Below, piece by piece: positions 1 through 9,922 of a stretch of DNA of 60,000 nt. The notes under the pieces were generated by a model, which was not told the origin of the DNA, searched no databases, and saw only the letters and a program-made list of their open reading frames with translations. Both the position numbers and the translations under genes were made by a program. Source of the stretch: Diphasiastrum complanatum (lineage: Eukaryota; Streptophyta; Lycopodiopsida; Lycopodiales; Lycopodiaceae); the NCBI GenBank assembly GCA_029204225.1, contig CM055113.1, positions 26,279,462 to 26,339,461 on the forward strand, in the 5' to 3' direction. Positions within the stretch are counted from its first letter, which is position 1; every line of letters starts with the position of its first letter.

Positions 1-780
1 TGGATCTTCCTTAGCCTTTTGCCCTTGGTCCTTAAAGTTTGGCCCTTATCTCTTGCCACTTGGTCCTCAACCATTGGACTACAGTCCTTGGCCGTTAGCC
101 CTTAGTCCTTAGATCTTGGCACTTAGCCCTTAGCAATTGGACCTAAGCCCTTATATCTCGGCCCTTAGCAAATTGGCCCTTAGTCTTAGCCCATAGACAT
201 TGGCCCTCGACCCTTGGCTAGTTGGCTCTCAGTCCTTGGACCTTGACCCTTAGTTGTTGGCCTTAATATCTAGGCCCTTAGACCGTACCCCTCAGCTAGT
301 TGGCTCTAGGTCTTAGCCCTTAGATGTTGGCCCTCGACCCTTGGTCCTTAGCTAGTTGGCCCTCAGTCCTTAGCTAGTTGGCCCGAGTCAGTCTTTAGCT
401 AGTTGGCCCCTCAGTCCTTAGCAAGTTAGCCCTTAGTCCTTAGCCCTTTACCCTTTGCCGCTGACAGTTAGCCCTCGGTAGTCGGCAATTGGCCCTTAGC
501 CCTTGCCTCTTGGCCCTTAGTTCTTGGCCGTTAGGTCTCGACCCTCAGTCCTAAGCCAGTTGGCCCATGGTCCTTAGACCATGACCCTTGAACAGGCTTA
601 CCTGTTGGCCCGACATTGTCCCTAGACCTTGACCCTTAGTCGTTGGAGCTTAGTTCTTAGCTGTTGGCCCTTAGCCCTTGGTTGTCAACAATTAGCCCTT
701 AGTCCTTGACTGTTTGCCCTTGGACCAATGCCATATCCGTAGGTGATTAGTCCTTAGCCCAAGGCCCTTGGTCCTTGACA
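1..780. repeat. Degenerate heptamer tandem array (RGNCCTT-like)
   Basis: The whole stretch reads as successive 7-base (sometimes 8-base) words such as AGCCCTT, AGTCCTT, GGCCCTT, GACCCTT and AGCTAGTT. The plus strand is rich in C and T. The words resemble but do not equal the plant telomere word CCCTAAA. No reading frame of note crosses it. It is a diverged minisatellite whose left end lies outside the window. Confidence 0.8.
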
Positions 781-1242
781 TTAAAGACTTTTTCTTCTTG
801 TAACTTGCGTTATTGTTTGTCATTATTCTTTTAAAGTTTTTGTTCTTTTCTTAGCTTTATAGATTTTATTTTTAATTATTTTTTAAAATAGTAACTTTTT
901 TTTAATTAATGTTTTAATATGTTTTGTACTTTTTTATTCTCATTAATTCTTTTATTTTATTGTATTTGTTTATATTTTTTTATGATTTTATTTTTAAATT
1001 ATATTATTGATACATTTTATTTTGAGAGTTTATTTTGTTGTATTGCATTTTTATATATCTAATTTATTGTGTTATTTTGTATTTTATTTATTTATAGTTT
1101 TATTTTAATATTTTAGTAAATAATCAATTTATTGATTTTTTATGATTTATTAATAGATATATACAATTTTTTTGATGATTTGTTAATAGTTATACTATTT
1201 TTTTATTGATATATTTTTCTAGTTATTTTATAATTATTTTAA
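781..1242. other. AT-rich spacer
   Basis: Very T-rich sequence with long T runs and TTTTATT words. No gene, RNA or ordered repeat is visible. Confidence 0.7.
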
Positions 1243-1580
1243 TACCGTAGAGGATCACAGAGGGACCGTAGAGGGTGGTCCGTAGAGGGTCGCAGAGGGA
1301 CCGCAGAGGGTCGCAGAGGGCCATAGAGGACCGCAGAGGTCGCAGAGGAGGACCGTAGAGAAGGATCGCAATTTTGGAAGCTGGAGGGTGGACCGTACAG
1401 GGTCGCAGAGGACCGTAGAGGACCACAGAGGATGAAGAGGAATGCAAAGGAGGACCATAGAGGCTCTACCGTCGCGGCGGGTGGACCGTAAAGGGTCGCA
1501 GAGGGACGACAGAGGGTCGTAGAGGACTGTAGAGGCTCGTAGATACCATAGAGGACCGTAGAGGGACTGCGACGAGAGGT
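1243..1580. repeat. GGACCGYAGA minisatellite
   Basis: Roughly 10-base units alternate between GGACCGTAGA, GGGTCGCAGA and close variants, with occasional longer linkers. Open frames on the minus strand here are by-products of the repeat (recurring LYGPLRP-like words) and should not be called genes. The array ends next to a half copy of the GGAGGTTCT palindrome described below. Confidence 0.8.
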
Positions 1581-1627
1581 TCTAAGTATTTTCTTTTTTA
1601 TTGAAAAATATTCAGAACCTCCCACTA

Positions 1628-1693
1628 GAACTGCATGAACTACGGCTGTGGTTATCTACGGTCCAATGACCCGCTGGTCATCGCAAGCTTGAA
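1628..1693 (+). repeat. Dispersed about 65-bp repeat, copy 1
   Basis: The segment reads TGAACTACGGCTGTGG, then CGGTCCAATGACCCG, then a GGTC-TCGCA-GCTTGAA tail. A second copy lies at 2617-2682 with only a few substitutions. Function unknown. Confidence 0.6.
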
Positions 1694-1762
1694 ACTATAT
1701 ATGTATATGTATATATAGATATATATATATGCATATATACATATGTAATAAAAAAAAATTCA

Positions 1763-1790
1763 GAATCTCCCGCCGTGGCGGGAAGTTCTA
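1763..1790. repeat. GGCGGG palindrome, copy 1
   Basis: A near-perfect inverted repeat of about 28 bases centred on CCGCCGTGGCGG, with arms reading AGAATCTCC and GGAAGTTCT. The same palindrome recurs at 3153-3180 and 3291-3322. Half copies occur near 1575-1583, 1611-1625 and 3247-3258. Confidence 0.7.
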
Positions 1791-1819
1791 AAATACATTG
1801 TCAAATATATATGTATTTA

Positions 1820-1861
<42 letters not shown>
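1820..1861. repeat. (TA)n microsatellite
   Basis: Uninterrupted TA dinucleotides of about 42 bases inside a wider AT-rich tract (1700-2060). An 88-codon plus-strand frame over it is rich in I and Y because of the repeat and is not a gene. Confidence 0.95.
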
Positions 1862-1867
<6 letters not shown>

Positions 1868-2181
1868 GCATATTGATGGGTATTACATTAATATATTTAT
1901 ATTTATATTTATATATACAACTGATATATATATGTAAATTTAATTTTAAAGTTACAATACATTATTTTCTAAATACATGCATCTTATATAAATGTCTATT
2001 TGAATTGACTATTTCGAATACATTTCACATAAAGTATATATGTAATCTAACAGACATGATCTAGATTATATCTAAAAGTAACTTACTTTAGTAATAGAGT
2101 ATGAGCGACCAAACTAAGCTTACTTCTCAGTTGGAATGTGATTGACCATAGAGACCTGACTTTGAAAGACTTGAGTGTCCT

Positions 2182-2613
2182 TTGAAAGAACTTCTTTATA
2201 TATACTATCGTCGAGCTTCGTCCATGTCATCAATCTGTGTGAAAATGTTTCTTTTCTCTTTTTTAAAGACACCTCAGCAATCCGCGTTTTCTCACATATT
2301 GTTTAGGCCAGTTACTGTCCCAAGTGTACTATCCAAACATGCTTCGTTTTTGAAACTCGTATTTGCCATGTCACTGATCCAAATCTTGTTATTATTTGAA
2401 ACTGGATTTTTAGCAACATATTCACGGATTGATGACCTGGCATGGTTCTATATATATTTACTCCAATCCTTTGTCTCTTTCTTTGAGAGCAGAATAGAAG
2501 CGTCGCAGAACTATAGCAAGAAAATAATGAATTTTACTAGCTTCCTTATGAACTTGAGCTTGTTTAATGAGGTTGTTTCTTCAGCTCTTGAGCTTATTCC
2601 TTGTGATTCTTAG
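2182..2613 (+). CDS. Unrecognised 143-codon open frame, doubtful
   Basis: An open frame of 143 codons with two hydrophobic stretches (around residues 20-35 and 60-85) and no family I recognise. There is no promoter, splice context or repeat copy that supports translation, and the base composition matches the AT-rich surroundings. The opposite strand also reads for short distances without clear homology. It may be a chance frame or part of an old element. I list it because it is the only substantial frame between the left repeats and the CACTA locus. Confidence 0.15.
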   Translation: MKELLYIYYRRASSMSSICVKMFLFSFLKTPQQSAFSHILFRPVTVPSVLSKHASFLKLVFAMSLIQILLLFETGFLATYSRIDDLAWFYIYLLQSFVSFFESRIEASQNYSKKIMNFTSFLMNLSLFNEVVSSALELIPCDS

Positions 2614-2616
2614 TAT

Positions 2617-2682
2617 AATTCTTGAACTACGGTTGTGGTATTTTGCGGTCCAATGACTCGTGGGTCGTCGTAGGTTTGAACT
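2617..2682 (+). repeat. Dispersed about 65-bp repeat, copy 2
   Basis: Second copy of the segment at 1628-1693. It shares the TGAACTACGG-TGTGG start and the CGGTCCAATGAC core, followed by a GGTCGTCG-AGGTTTGAA end. Confidence 0.6.
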
Positions 2683-3152
2683 CAAGGTTTTGAAGGTTGC
2701 GATTTCCTTCCTTTGAGACTAGCAATCATTATGAACCGCATACTGGCCCTTTGCGGTGCGGTGAGGTTGCGGTTGCGGCCCCCATGACCCAATAAAAACC
2801 CAGAACGGGCCTTTCCCGGCCCGTTATCTATTACATAAAAAATGTATGTTTTTGAAATATATGAAATGTTAAAATAGCTCTACGAGATAAGGTAGTGACA
2901 CATGGCAAATGGTATATCCCATAAGTACCGTATACATCTATCCATCAAAAAATGGTATAAGTAAAAGCCCTCTCCTCCTTAGACTTCACATTCTCATTTT
3001 AATTCTGAGTATTCTAAGCATACCTCCATAATCCAATTTTGAAAGCAGTGATTTACTTGCAAGGAAAAGTCTAAATCAATGATACCTTTCGTCCCATTTT
3101 GCATTTTCTGAGTTTCCCATTTTCCATTAGTTGAGTTTAAAAAAACTAAATT

Positions 3153-3180
3153 AGAACCTCCCGCCATGGCGGGAGGTTCT
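3153..3180. repeat. GGCGGG palindrome, copy 2 (perfect)
   Basis: A perfect 28-base palindrome: arms AGAACCTCCCGCC and GGCGGGAGGTTCT flank the central AT. It is followed by several copies of CCCATTTTCCATT-type words to about 3290. Confidence 0.8.
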
Positions 3181-3290
3181 GAGTTCCCCATTTTCCATTT
3201 TCTGAGCTTCCCATTTTCCATTGGTTGAGTTAAAAAATATAAATCAGGGAGGTTCTGAGATCCCCATTTTTTGAGTTTAGCAAAACAAAC

Positions 3291-3322
3291 TCAGAACCTC
3301 CCACCGCGGCGGGTGGTTCTGA
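3291..3322. repeat. GGCGGG palindrome, copy 3
   Basis: A 32-base palindrome, TCAGAACCTCCCACC joined through GCGG to a GGGTGGTTCTGA arm. It carries compensating arm changes relative to copy 2 (CCACC on one side, GGTGG on the other), so base pairing is kept. Confidence 0.75.
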
Positions 3323-3330
3323 GGATATAT

Positions 3331-3334
<4 letters not shown>

Positions 3335-3377
<43 letters not shown>

Positions 3378-3394
3378 ACACACACACACACACA
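3335..3394. repeat. (GA)n-(CA)n compound microsatellite
   Basis: About 40 bases of GA run directly into about 20 bases of CA. Minus-strand frames through it (SLSLSL, CVCVCV) are repeat artefacts. Confidence 0.95.
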
Positions 3395-3752
3395 TATGTG
3401 ATATATATATTTTGGAGGCTCCACCCGCAAAGTGACCGCATTAGGGACCTTAGAGGACTGCAAAGTGACCTCAAAGGACCACTTAACTATGAGGGTTCTC
3501 TCTTTAATGGATTGATGGCCCTATGTAGCAAACATAAGCTATCGATGGAAGCTGAGGGAATAGAAAGTGTTTTTTCTGATGTTGCAATTATTGGATCTGC
3601 TGCAGCTTCTATGATTGAAGATGTAATAGGAATGGAAATTGTTCCATGTATAGAAACAAATCCCTCTCCTATAGAACCTGAAAAACAAGCTTTGAAAAGA
3701 AGGAGAAAAGTAACCAGTACAGGACCTAGAAAAGAAAGTTGAGGGGTTCAAA

Positions 3753-5159
3753 TTGGAAGAGAGACTACAAACTATTGGGACCGCCGGGAAAAGACCTTCG
3801 GAGCCGAGAGTGGATCGATCGGGAATGCAATCCAGCTCTTATTGCAATGTATCAGAGGATGAAGATCGTACGGTCGAGGTAGAGCAAATCCCTGATTTTG
3901 AGGATGATGCCAATGTCAATCTAGATAATTTTGTAATTGATGACATCGGGTACGTATGGGATAAAACTACAATGTATCATATAGAAAGCAAAAATATCCA
4001 GCGTGCCTCACTTTTCATGAACCAACGAGCTTTGGTTCACTCATTTGCTGAGAAGTTGTTTGCTGATTTGAGCAAGCCCAATAGTCTACCACCTGCATCA
4101 ATCAGCATCACTTTAAGGCCAATTTCATTCAAGAAAAGTGATGAGGAAAAAATTATTTTTGAAGGCCCAATTATGTCTGAAAAGATGTATTGTGAATTCA
4201 TGTGTGTTGATAGAGAGAGATTGAGCAGGTCTACAGAGACACTTACCCAAAGGAGATGGATCTCAATCCAATTGGCAAAGGTTGCATTAACTTAAAATAG
4301 GATACATCCTCGGATATTTGATGCCACTTTTAGGTTTGTGCATGCCAAGATATGTATATTTAAGAATGCATCTCATTACATTCTTGAATCGGATACACTC
4401 AATCACGAGCCGGAAGAGAAAAGAAAAAAGAGCAGTCTGCTAGAAATCATGGAGTGTGCACGTGATGTACGGATCTCATTGAGTCGACCACGCTTTGTTA
4501 AAGGATTGAAGCTAAATCCTGAGCAACTGAAACAGATGAGAGCATTTTATCTCGGTTTGTGCGGTGTCCTTGGCAGGAGTAATGTTGGATCTTTGTCAGG
4601 ACAACACAGAATTACATCTTTGTATGAGAAATTTGAGTACACAATAATAATCTTTCGTTTAGATGAAACATTCAATAATTATATGCAAGTCATGAAACTG
4701 TATGTAAATGATCAAATTTGCTATGACGAACCTGCATTGGGATTGAGGAAGACAAAAAACAAACCGATATCTATTTGGTTGTTCAGATGTTTGAGGTATA
4801 TGTCGGACGCCATGTGCGATCGTATCCTGAAGAAGCTTGTAAATAGAGAATTGTATTTTGTAAGAAAAAACAGAGAAAAACACATTAATGACGGAGTTCT
4901 TCTTATGGTTTGTGAGATGGCTGCACTAAGTGTTGTACAATATTTTCTTACTACAAAAGAAGATTTGCCTTTAGATGTGGACTACAATAAAGAGAGCATA
5001 AAACAACTGTCAAAATTCATCGACCCGACTTTTTGTCGGAATTGGGTTGGAGCGCACTATGGAAAAGACAATTCTTATGAAGATACATTTCATCCAAAGA
5101 GATACCATTGGCATCCATTGAGACGACAAGGCAAAGCTCCATCGAGGCAGTGTGTTTGA
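3753..5159 (+). pseudogene. Long unrecognised frame within CACTA locus, one internal stop
   Basis: One reading frame is open from about 3753 to 5159 except for a single TAA at 4293-4295. The 180-codon and 273-codon parts lie in the same phase and the 14 codons between them are open. The encoded protein is a mixed, globular-looking sequence with an acidic N-terminal part (EDEDRTVEVEQ near residues 30-40) and later charged helices. I do not recognise the family. It is not the DUF4218 region, which starts only after 5159 in another frame. A further open stretch at 3398-3742 in another phase may be an upstream exon or frameshifted start. It could be a captured host gene piece or an element-specific protein. 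Confidence 0.45.
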
Positions 5160-5810
5160 TCGGGAAGCACTTTCCCACATCCATTCTCACCATTCAAATG
5201 CATCTCATTGTGCATTTGGTAGATGAGGTGGCCATTCCAGGTACATCATCTACTTGCTTCAATTGCCTATTCTTAGTCCATCCTAGAATATTGCTATCAT
5301 GGTAATTCCCATGTTCCCTCACTAACATTGATTTATTTTTTTTAATTCAGGCACCATCCATAGTCGTTGGATGTTTTTCTTGGAACGATTCATGAAAACA
5401 TTGAAGGGCTTCATAAGACGAAGAGCAAGGCCTGAGGTAGCATGGTGAAAGGATGGCTAGTGCAAGAGTCCATGGTTTACATCACGGACTTCCTTGCTCA
5501 TAGCGATCCTTCTATTCCTTGTCTTTGGGATAAGAAAGATGATGAGCATGTTGTTGGGGAGGTTCTTCAAGAAGCGATCATGAGAATGAGTGAGTCCTTC
5601 AGGGGGAAGTAAATAAGTTTTGCATTCTTAATAGCGAGGAAATACAAAAGTGGATTTTGTTATATGAAGAGGCCAAGGCTTGTAAACAAACCGCTCAAGC
5701 CACTTTCAAGAGAGGGCATAGAAGACAATTGTACCCACATGACCTCGCCCTTCTACCCAAGGACATGATGCTTGATTGGCTATGTGATGCACTTAGAGAA
5801 GCCTCGGCAA
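5160..5810 (+). pseudogene. CACTA transposase, DUF4218 region (decayed)
   Basis: The reading shows the diagnostic DUF4218 run: KHFPTSILTIQMHLIVHLVDE, then IHSRWMFFLERFMKTLKGFI, then RRRARPE. This region normally lies downstream of the tnp2 transposase domain in En/Spm (CACTA) elements. A GT-AG intron separates the first two blocks. One base is missing after ARPE (near 5440-5445), which shifts the frame. The continuation KGWLVQESMVYITDF and then EEAKACKQTAQATFKRGHRR extends to about 5810. The catalytic tnp2 part is not visible upstream, so the copy is incomplete as well as frameshifted. Confidence 0.75.
5241..5350 (+). other. Probable spliceosomal intron in the DUF4218 gene
   Basis: Sequence CCAG|GTACATCATC opens it and a T-rich tract ending TTAATTCAG|GCACC closes it, 110 bases in all. 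Removing it joins DEVAIPG to TIHSRWMFF and restores the continuous DUF4218 motif, which is strong internal support. Confidence 0.75.
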
Positions 5811-5963
5811 ACAACTAGAAAGTAATAGAGAGAGAGCAGGAATATGCAAGGGGGGTGCGATTTACATGTAAGCTATGATGATTAACATTCACATGTTTAT
5901 TAATACATGCAATTTTATACATGTTTGTTGTATCCCTAACACATTTAGTTCTATTTCATTCAG

Positions 5964-6420
5964 TACAAAAAATACAATGCACTATGGACACATGGACGAC
6001 ACTTTCATACGGAGTGCATCGACAAAAATAGAAACACGTACGATTGTGGAGTCATGGCAAATTTTACCCAACAAAGTCGAGTAAGCATGGCGGACACCAA
6101 TTTACTCTTGTCTCAACTTGATTATTGTGGGACAATCAATTGACATCCTCAAAGTTGGATTGAGAAAATTCAGCTTTTTCATATTTGATGTCAAATGGTT
6201 CAAAGTTATTTGCAATGGTCCCAATGCAACTGTCAGGAAACATGAGAGTGGTTATTTTGCCATTGACTCCACCAAGCTTTGGACAGATCAAAGTGACACA
6301 TTTGTTTTTCCGCAACAATGTGAGCAGGTACATTTCTTCTATGTCTTCAAGATGTCTATGCTCTTTTGTTGTCAATCAATCGATTTTCAGTATACTGCAA
6401 AAAATGTATATTGTGAATAG
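5964..6420 (+). pseudogene. CACTA transposase, DUF4216 region (decayed)
   Basis: The translation gives a HFHTECIDKNRNTYDCGVM stretch, then a CG-IN-DILKVGLRKFSFFIFDVKW run, then SGYFAIDSTKLW and FVFPQQCEQVHFFYV. This is the pattern of DUF4216, the C-terminal region of many CACTA TnpD-like proteins. Comparison with the related fragment at 11378-11690 (CAATGATATC against CAATTGACATC here) shows one extra T near 6150 that breaks the frame. The preceding 5868-5963 stretch has GT and AG ends and may be a second intron, although the joined phase is uncertain. Confidence 0.7.
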
Positions 6421-6447
6421 TAATACGCAAGCAACTGTAACATAGCT

Positions 6448-6891
6448 ATGGATACTAACCATGAGTCATCGTTTATGGTAACATCGATCAATGTTTATGG
6501 GTCTTCTACCCCGATTGTTCAGATCCCAGATGGTGGTGCTCGTCGAAGTAAAAGAATTTTTGAAGATAGAGATGTCGTGGAGGACATGGCACTGCCAACT
6601 GATCGTGATGACGGATTCAATGACACAATTTTGGAGGATGATCATGTGCAAGCTTCACAAGCTAATGATGATGTTGAGTGTGATGCATCATCGTCGGATG
6701 GTTCGATGACACACAACACACTTTCACGATCTCACTCGTCGTCACTATCGCCATTAGTTTTTGAAAATCAGTTTACTAATGATGAAACTATAGGAGATAT
6801 TTGGGTAGAATTAGAGATAAACTCATTTGGTTTGGCGGATTTGTCGCATGATGATGCAACAAATGATCACGATGAACCACCAGATGAATGA
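6448..6891 (+). CDS. Acidic C-terminal exon of the CACTA protein, probable
   Basis: A 147-codon frame directly after the DUF4216 block. It begins with an STPIVQIPDGGARRSKR segment and continues as a strongly acidic tail rich in D, E and S with several DD pairs, ending in DHDEPPDE. Acidic, low-complexity C-termini after DUF4216 are common in CACTA proteins. It is probably the last exon of the locus rather than a separate gene. There is no sign of a promoter of its own. Confidence 0.45.
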   Translation: MDTNHESSFMVTSINVYGSSTPIVQIPDGGARRSKRIFEDRDVVEDMALPTDRDDGFNDTILEDDHVQASQANDDVECDASSSDGSMTHNTLSRSHSSSLSPLVFENQFTNDETIGDIWVELEINSFGLADLSHDDATNDHDEPPDE

Positions 6892-8984
6892 GAGACAATA
6901 GGATGTATTTCAATTCATTGCAATATTAATCATATTGCTCACAGATACAATTACACTTTATTAATTGACTAATTGACATCGAACAAGAAGTCGATGCATG
7001 TGAGTACACAATTTGTGATTATCATTTTTTTGTGATACATAAATTTCTTTATTCACTTGTGCATATGGCAACCAAAGTTGATGTAAAATAGAATTCAATG
7101 TGTTGATAGGTAACAAATTCCAAAAGTGAAATTATATTCTGTTTTATACCGTGGTTTATATCGAGGGGCCTTTTTTTCATCAGTCTCAGTATTCCTCTCG
7201 GTTAGCAGAGTGTCCTGGAATGCCTCTGGCCACCTGGACCCTCTTTATAACCCTCTCTATAAATGTCTCAAAAACAAGTGCAAATTTGGTAGGCTTATAC
7301 CAACGTCAACCTCGGTATACCCCTCAAATTAGCTTCAGTATTCCGATGTATGTTCTGAGGCCTTCTAGTGGATTTATAACCCTCTATATATCCATATATC
7401 CCTCTCTATAAATGTTTCAAAGCCAAGTTCAAATTTTGTAGGCTCATTCTGAGGCCAAATACCGGACCTGAGGCTCGAGCATCATTTATGAATCTATGGT
7501 TGAATAACAAGCATCAAGACATTGGATTATGTGTGCTACTTAGTACTATTAGCGGTTGAAAATGGTGAAACATGCCTCAGGGACATGCATATTGTAGAGG
7601 GAATGGTAGAGGGCATGTATTGTCAAAGGGTCTTTGATGAGGATGACAATTAACTAAGCTTGACAACTGATTGTTATCAGGGGAAAAACTAGTACCTTAA
7701 TCTAAAGGCACATATTCCTAATCCTAAGGGTATCCCTTACCCACCTTGCCGTTACGAAACAAAATCTTGTTTTGAATTGCAAAATCCATTTCATTCTTTC
7801 CCTGATTTGAGAAACCTTGCATACCTAAATTGACCCCAGAAAGTACTTGTTGCCAATATTGAATTTGTTGGTATAAAAGTTCAAGAGCTTGTGCCACATT
7901 GGATGGGTTTGATAGCTAAAATGATGGTTTTCATTGGTTTGATCCATTGGAGCTGCTTGTCAATTTTCCTATTATGCAAATACAACAAGTAATTCTAATT
8001 AGAATGGCAGAAATGCTTCAATTCTTACATAATCCAATGCAAATAAAAGCATTTACTTCTACTCATTCAATACTTATTGTTTGTAAGCTCAATCCAAGCC
8101 TACTTTTTGCAGGCTCAATCCAAGCTTAAGAGAAAACTACACCAAGCAATTTCATTAGGGGGAATTTGGGCTCAAAATGGGCCCTTTAAGAAATTTGACT
8201 TTAGAGAGAGGGTACAAAGAGAGAGACTGGAAACCAGTACCATTTGGGTACCGTTTTTCTAATTTCCAGTAATGTCCGCATTCTTAGAACTAGCTCTAAC
8301 TTCAGACATTAATTAGTTAAGTGTGTTTGTAATAACAACCATGCATTTGTCATATAATCTGGGGCTGTAAACATCTACCAATAATAAATTACAATATGGT
8401 ACCTGCGCCTAAAAGTAATGAATGGTCTATCATTAAAGCCTAATGGTCATACGTTCACGGAAACTCATGAGGCTCCGATCTACATAAGCACAAACATGAC
8501 AATAAAAAAAACTTTACGTTCGAATTTCAAGCCCGAATATCGGTTCAGCATGCGCACAGGTCATTCGGATATCCTTTAGCCATGGTGGGTCATGTGGCGT
8601 GCATCTTGGCCTAGGAGGCGGTGGTGGAGGGCAAGGTGGTGGTGGATTTCCTTGGTGGCCTCCTTGCATTGGGACACCTCCAAGATGAATTTGTGATGTT
8701 TGCTTCGTGTGAGCCATTTGCAGACCCAATATCGGATTAGCGCGCACGTAGAAAGTCAGCAGCTATAGAAGGTAGGTTGGTCGCGCATTAGACAGAAAAG
8801 TCGGAAACTAGGCAATAGCGAATGGGTGTGCGGGAGTCTGGAACAGGAATATTGCAATTGGGTTGGGCGCACTGAACCGATATTGCATGTTGTAAAAAAA
8901 ATTTGGTAACTTTTGAAAGATAACTTGAACTGAGACGACTACAATGCCATCAGAAAGCCCTCGACGAGAGCTTTTCAATGACAC
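6892..8984. other. Intergenic stretch without a recognisable gene
   Basis: Unique-looking AT-rich sequence. Short frames at 7126-7411 and 7947-8262 carry no family signature. A GGTGGTGGAGGGCAAGGTGG-type purine run lies near 8610-8645 and gives a proline-rich minus-strand frame that is a composition artefact. The ATATCG motif described in Part 2 begins at 8535. Confidence 0.6.
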
Positions 8985-9347
8985 TGTTGTAAAACTACCT
9001 TTACAAGCTTTACTTTCGGCGCCACTGGAGCCAGCATTGTCCCCGGTGCCAGCAGCGCCCCTGCTGCTCCCGGCGCCACTGTGACCAGAATCCAGCCGAC
9101 GCCAACTTCTTATGGCTGAAAATCTTTGATCGGTTCTAGCGAAGTCCAGAGAGCTCAGGTCGATGTGCAATCACCTCACACGATCTAGGCATGATTAAAG
9201 GAAGCCCAGGGACGGTCTGACTTACATCAGACTTAACCAACTGAAAGCTTCGTCATGAGCACTGGAAGCCAACCTGGCGCCACGCCAGACTGGACAGCCA
9301 TAAATAGGTAATTTCCACCCAAGCAAGCCATCCAACTCAGCCGACAG
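8985..9347. mobile_element. Fold-back fragment of the 1245-bp LTR family
   Basis: Bases 8985-9212 match the start of the LTR at 38240 and 42073 in plus orientation (TGTTGTAAAACTACCTTTAC, then GGCGCC-rich sequence, then the ATCGGTTCTAGCG block). From 9213 the sequence switches to the minus orientation of a later part of the same LTR (CGGTCTGACTTACATCAGAC to CAGCCGACAG). The two halves point in opposite directions with no internal region between them. It is a rearranged remnant, not a solo LTR. Confidence 0.8.
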
Positions 9348-9404
9348 TTTCGAACATAAAATAAATGGAAAGATCATTATTGTAATAAAATTGGATGAAA
9401 CCAA

Positions 9405-9922
9405 CATTAGAGAAAATTTGGCCTTGGAAAGGGCTTTATAAGGATTGCCACATAGGATGACAATTTTTTGGCAATGTAAAATACTAAAATAAAATCTTTT
9501 TTTTTGCCCGCAGTCCTGGCCACACAGTCTTTGATGATTAGCTATTATGTGGGTAATATAGTCTGTGACTAAAAAAAATCATAAATTTTGAACGACAACT
9601 CGGATTGAGACAATTATGGTGCCATTAGAAAGCCCTCGACGAGAGCTTTTCAATGACATCCAAGATGACCCAGTCCGAGCTACGGTGAAGAAGTTATGGC
9701 CAGTCATAGTTTTGGTTGGTCAACACTTGGTCAACCCAATACCTCTTTCAAGCGTAGTTGACCGGTTTGTCACCGTAATCTAATGGCACCGTAATCGTCT
9801 CAATTTGAGTTGTGGTTCAAATTTGAGTGTTTTGATTGGACCATGTGAAAGAAACTTTTGAGAAAAAAAATAAAAGGTATCTTTTTGAAAGGCCCCTTTT
9901 GTGCTCAAATTTTCTCTAATGA
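9405..9922. repeat. Inverted-repeat element, about 515 bp
   Basis: The outer arms read CATTAGAGAAAATTTG at about 9405-9421 and its reverse complement at about 9906-9922. Inner arms at 9583-9631 (GAGACAATTATGGTGCCATTAG) and 9776-9823 are also complementary. A copy of the AGAAAGCCCTCGACGAGAGC segment inside it (9629-9660) recurs just left of the LTR fragment at 8945-8980. It could be a non-autonomous fold-back element. No transposase frame is present. Confidence 0.45.

Noticed and set aside
1-780. True telomere
   Set aside because: The words are CCCTTAG-like and degenerate, not CCCTAAA, and non-telomeric sequence follows directly.
1223-1625. Three overlapping minus-strand open frames
   Set aside because: They arise from the 10-base minisatellite, whose unit lacks stops in several frames. 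The residues simply cycle.
2182-2613. Membrane protein gene
   Set aside because: Kept only as a doubtful frame. The hydrophobic stretches fit the AT-rich composition and nothing else supports a gene.
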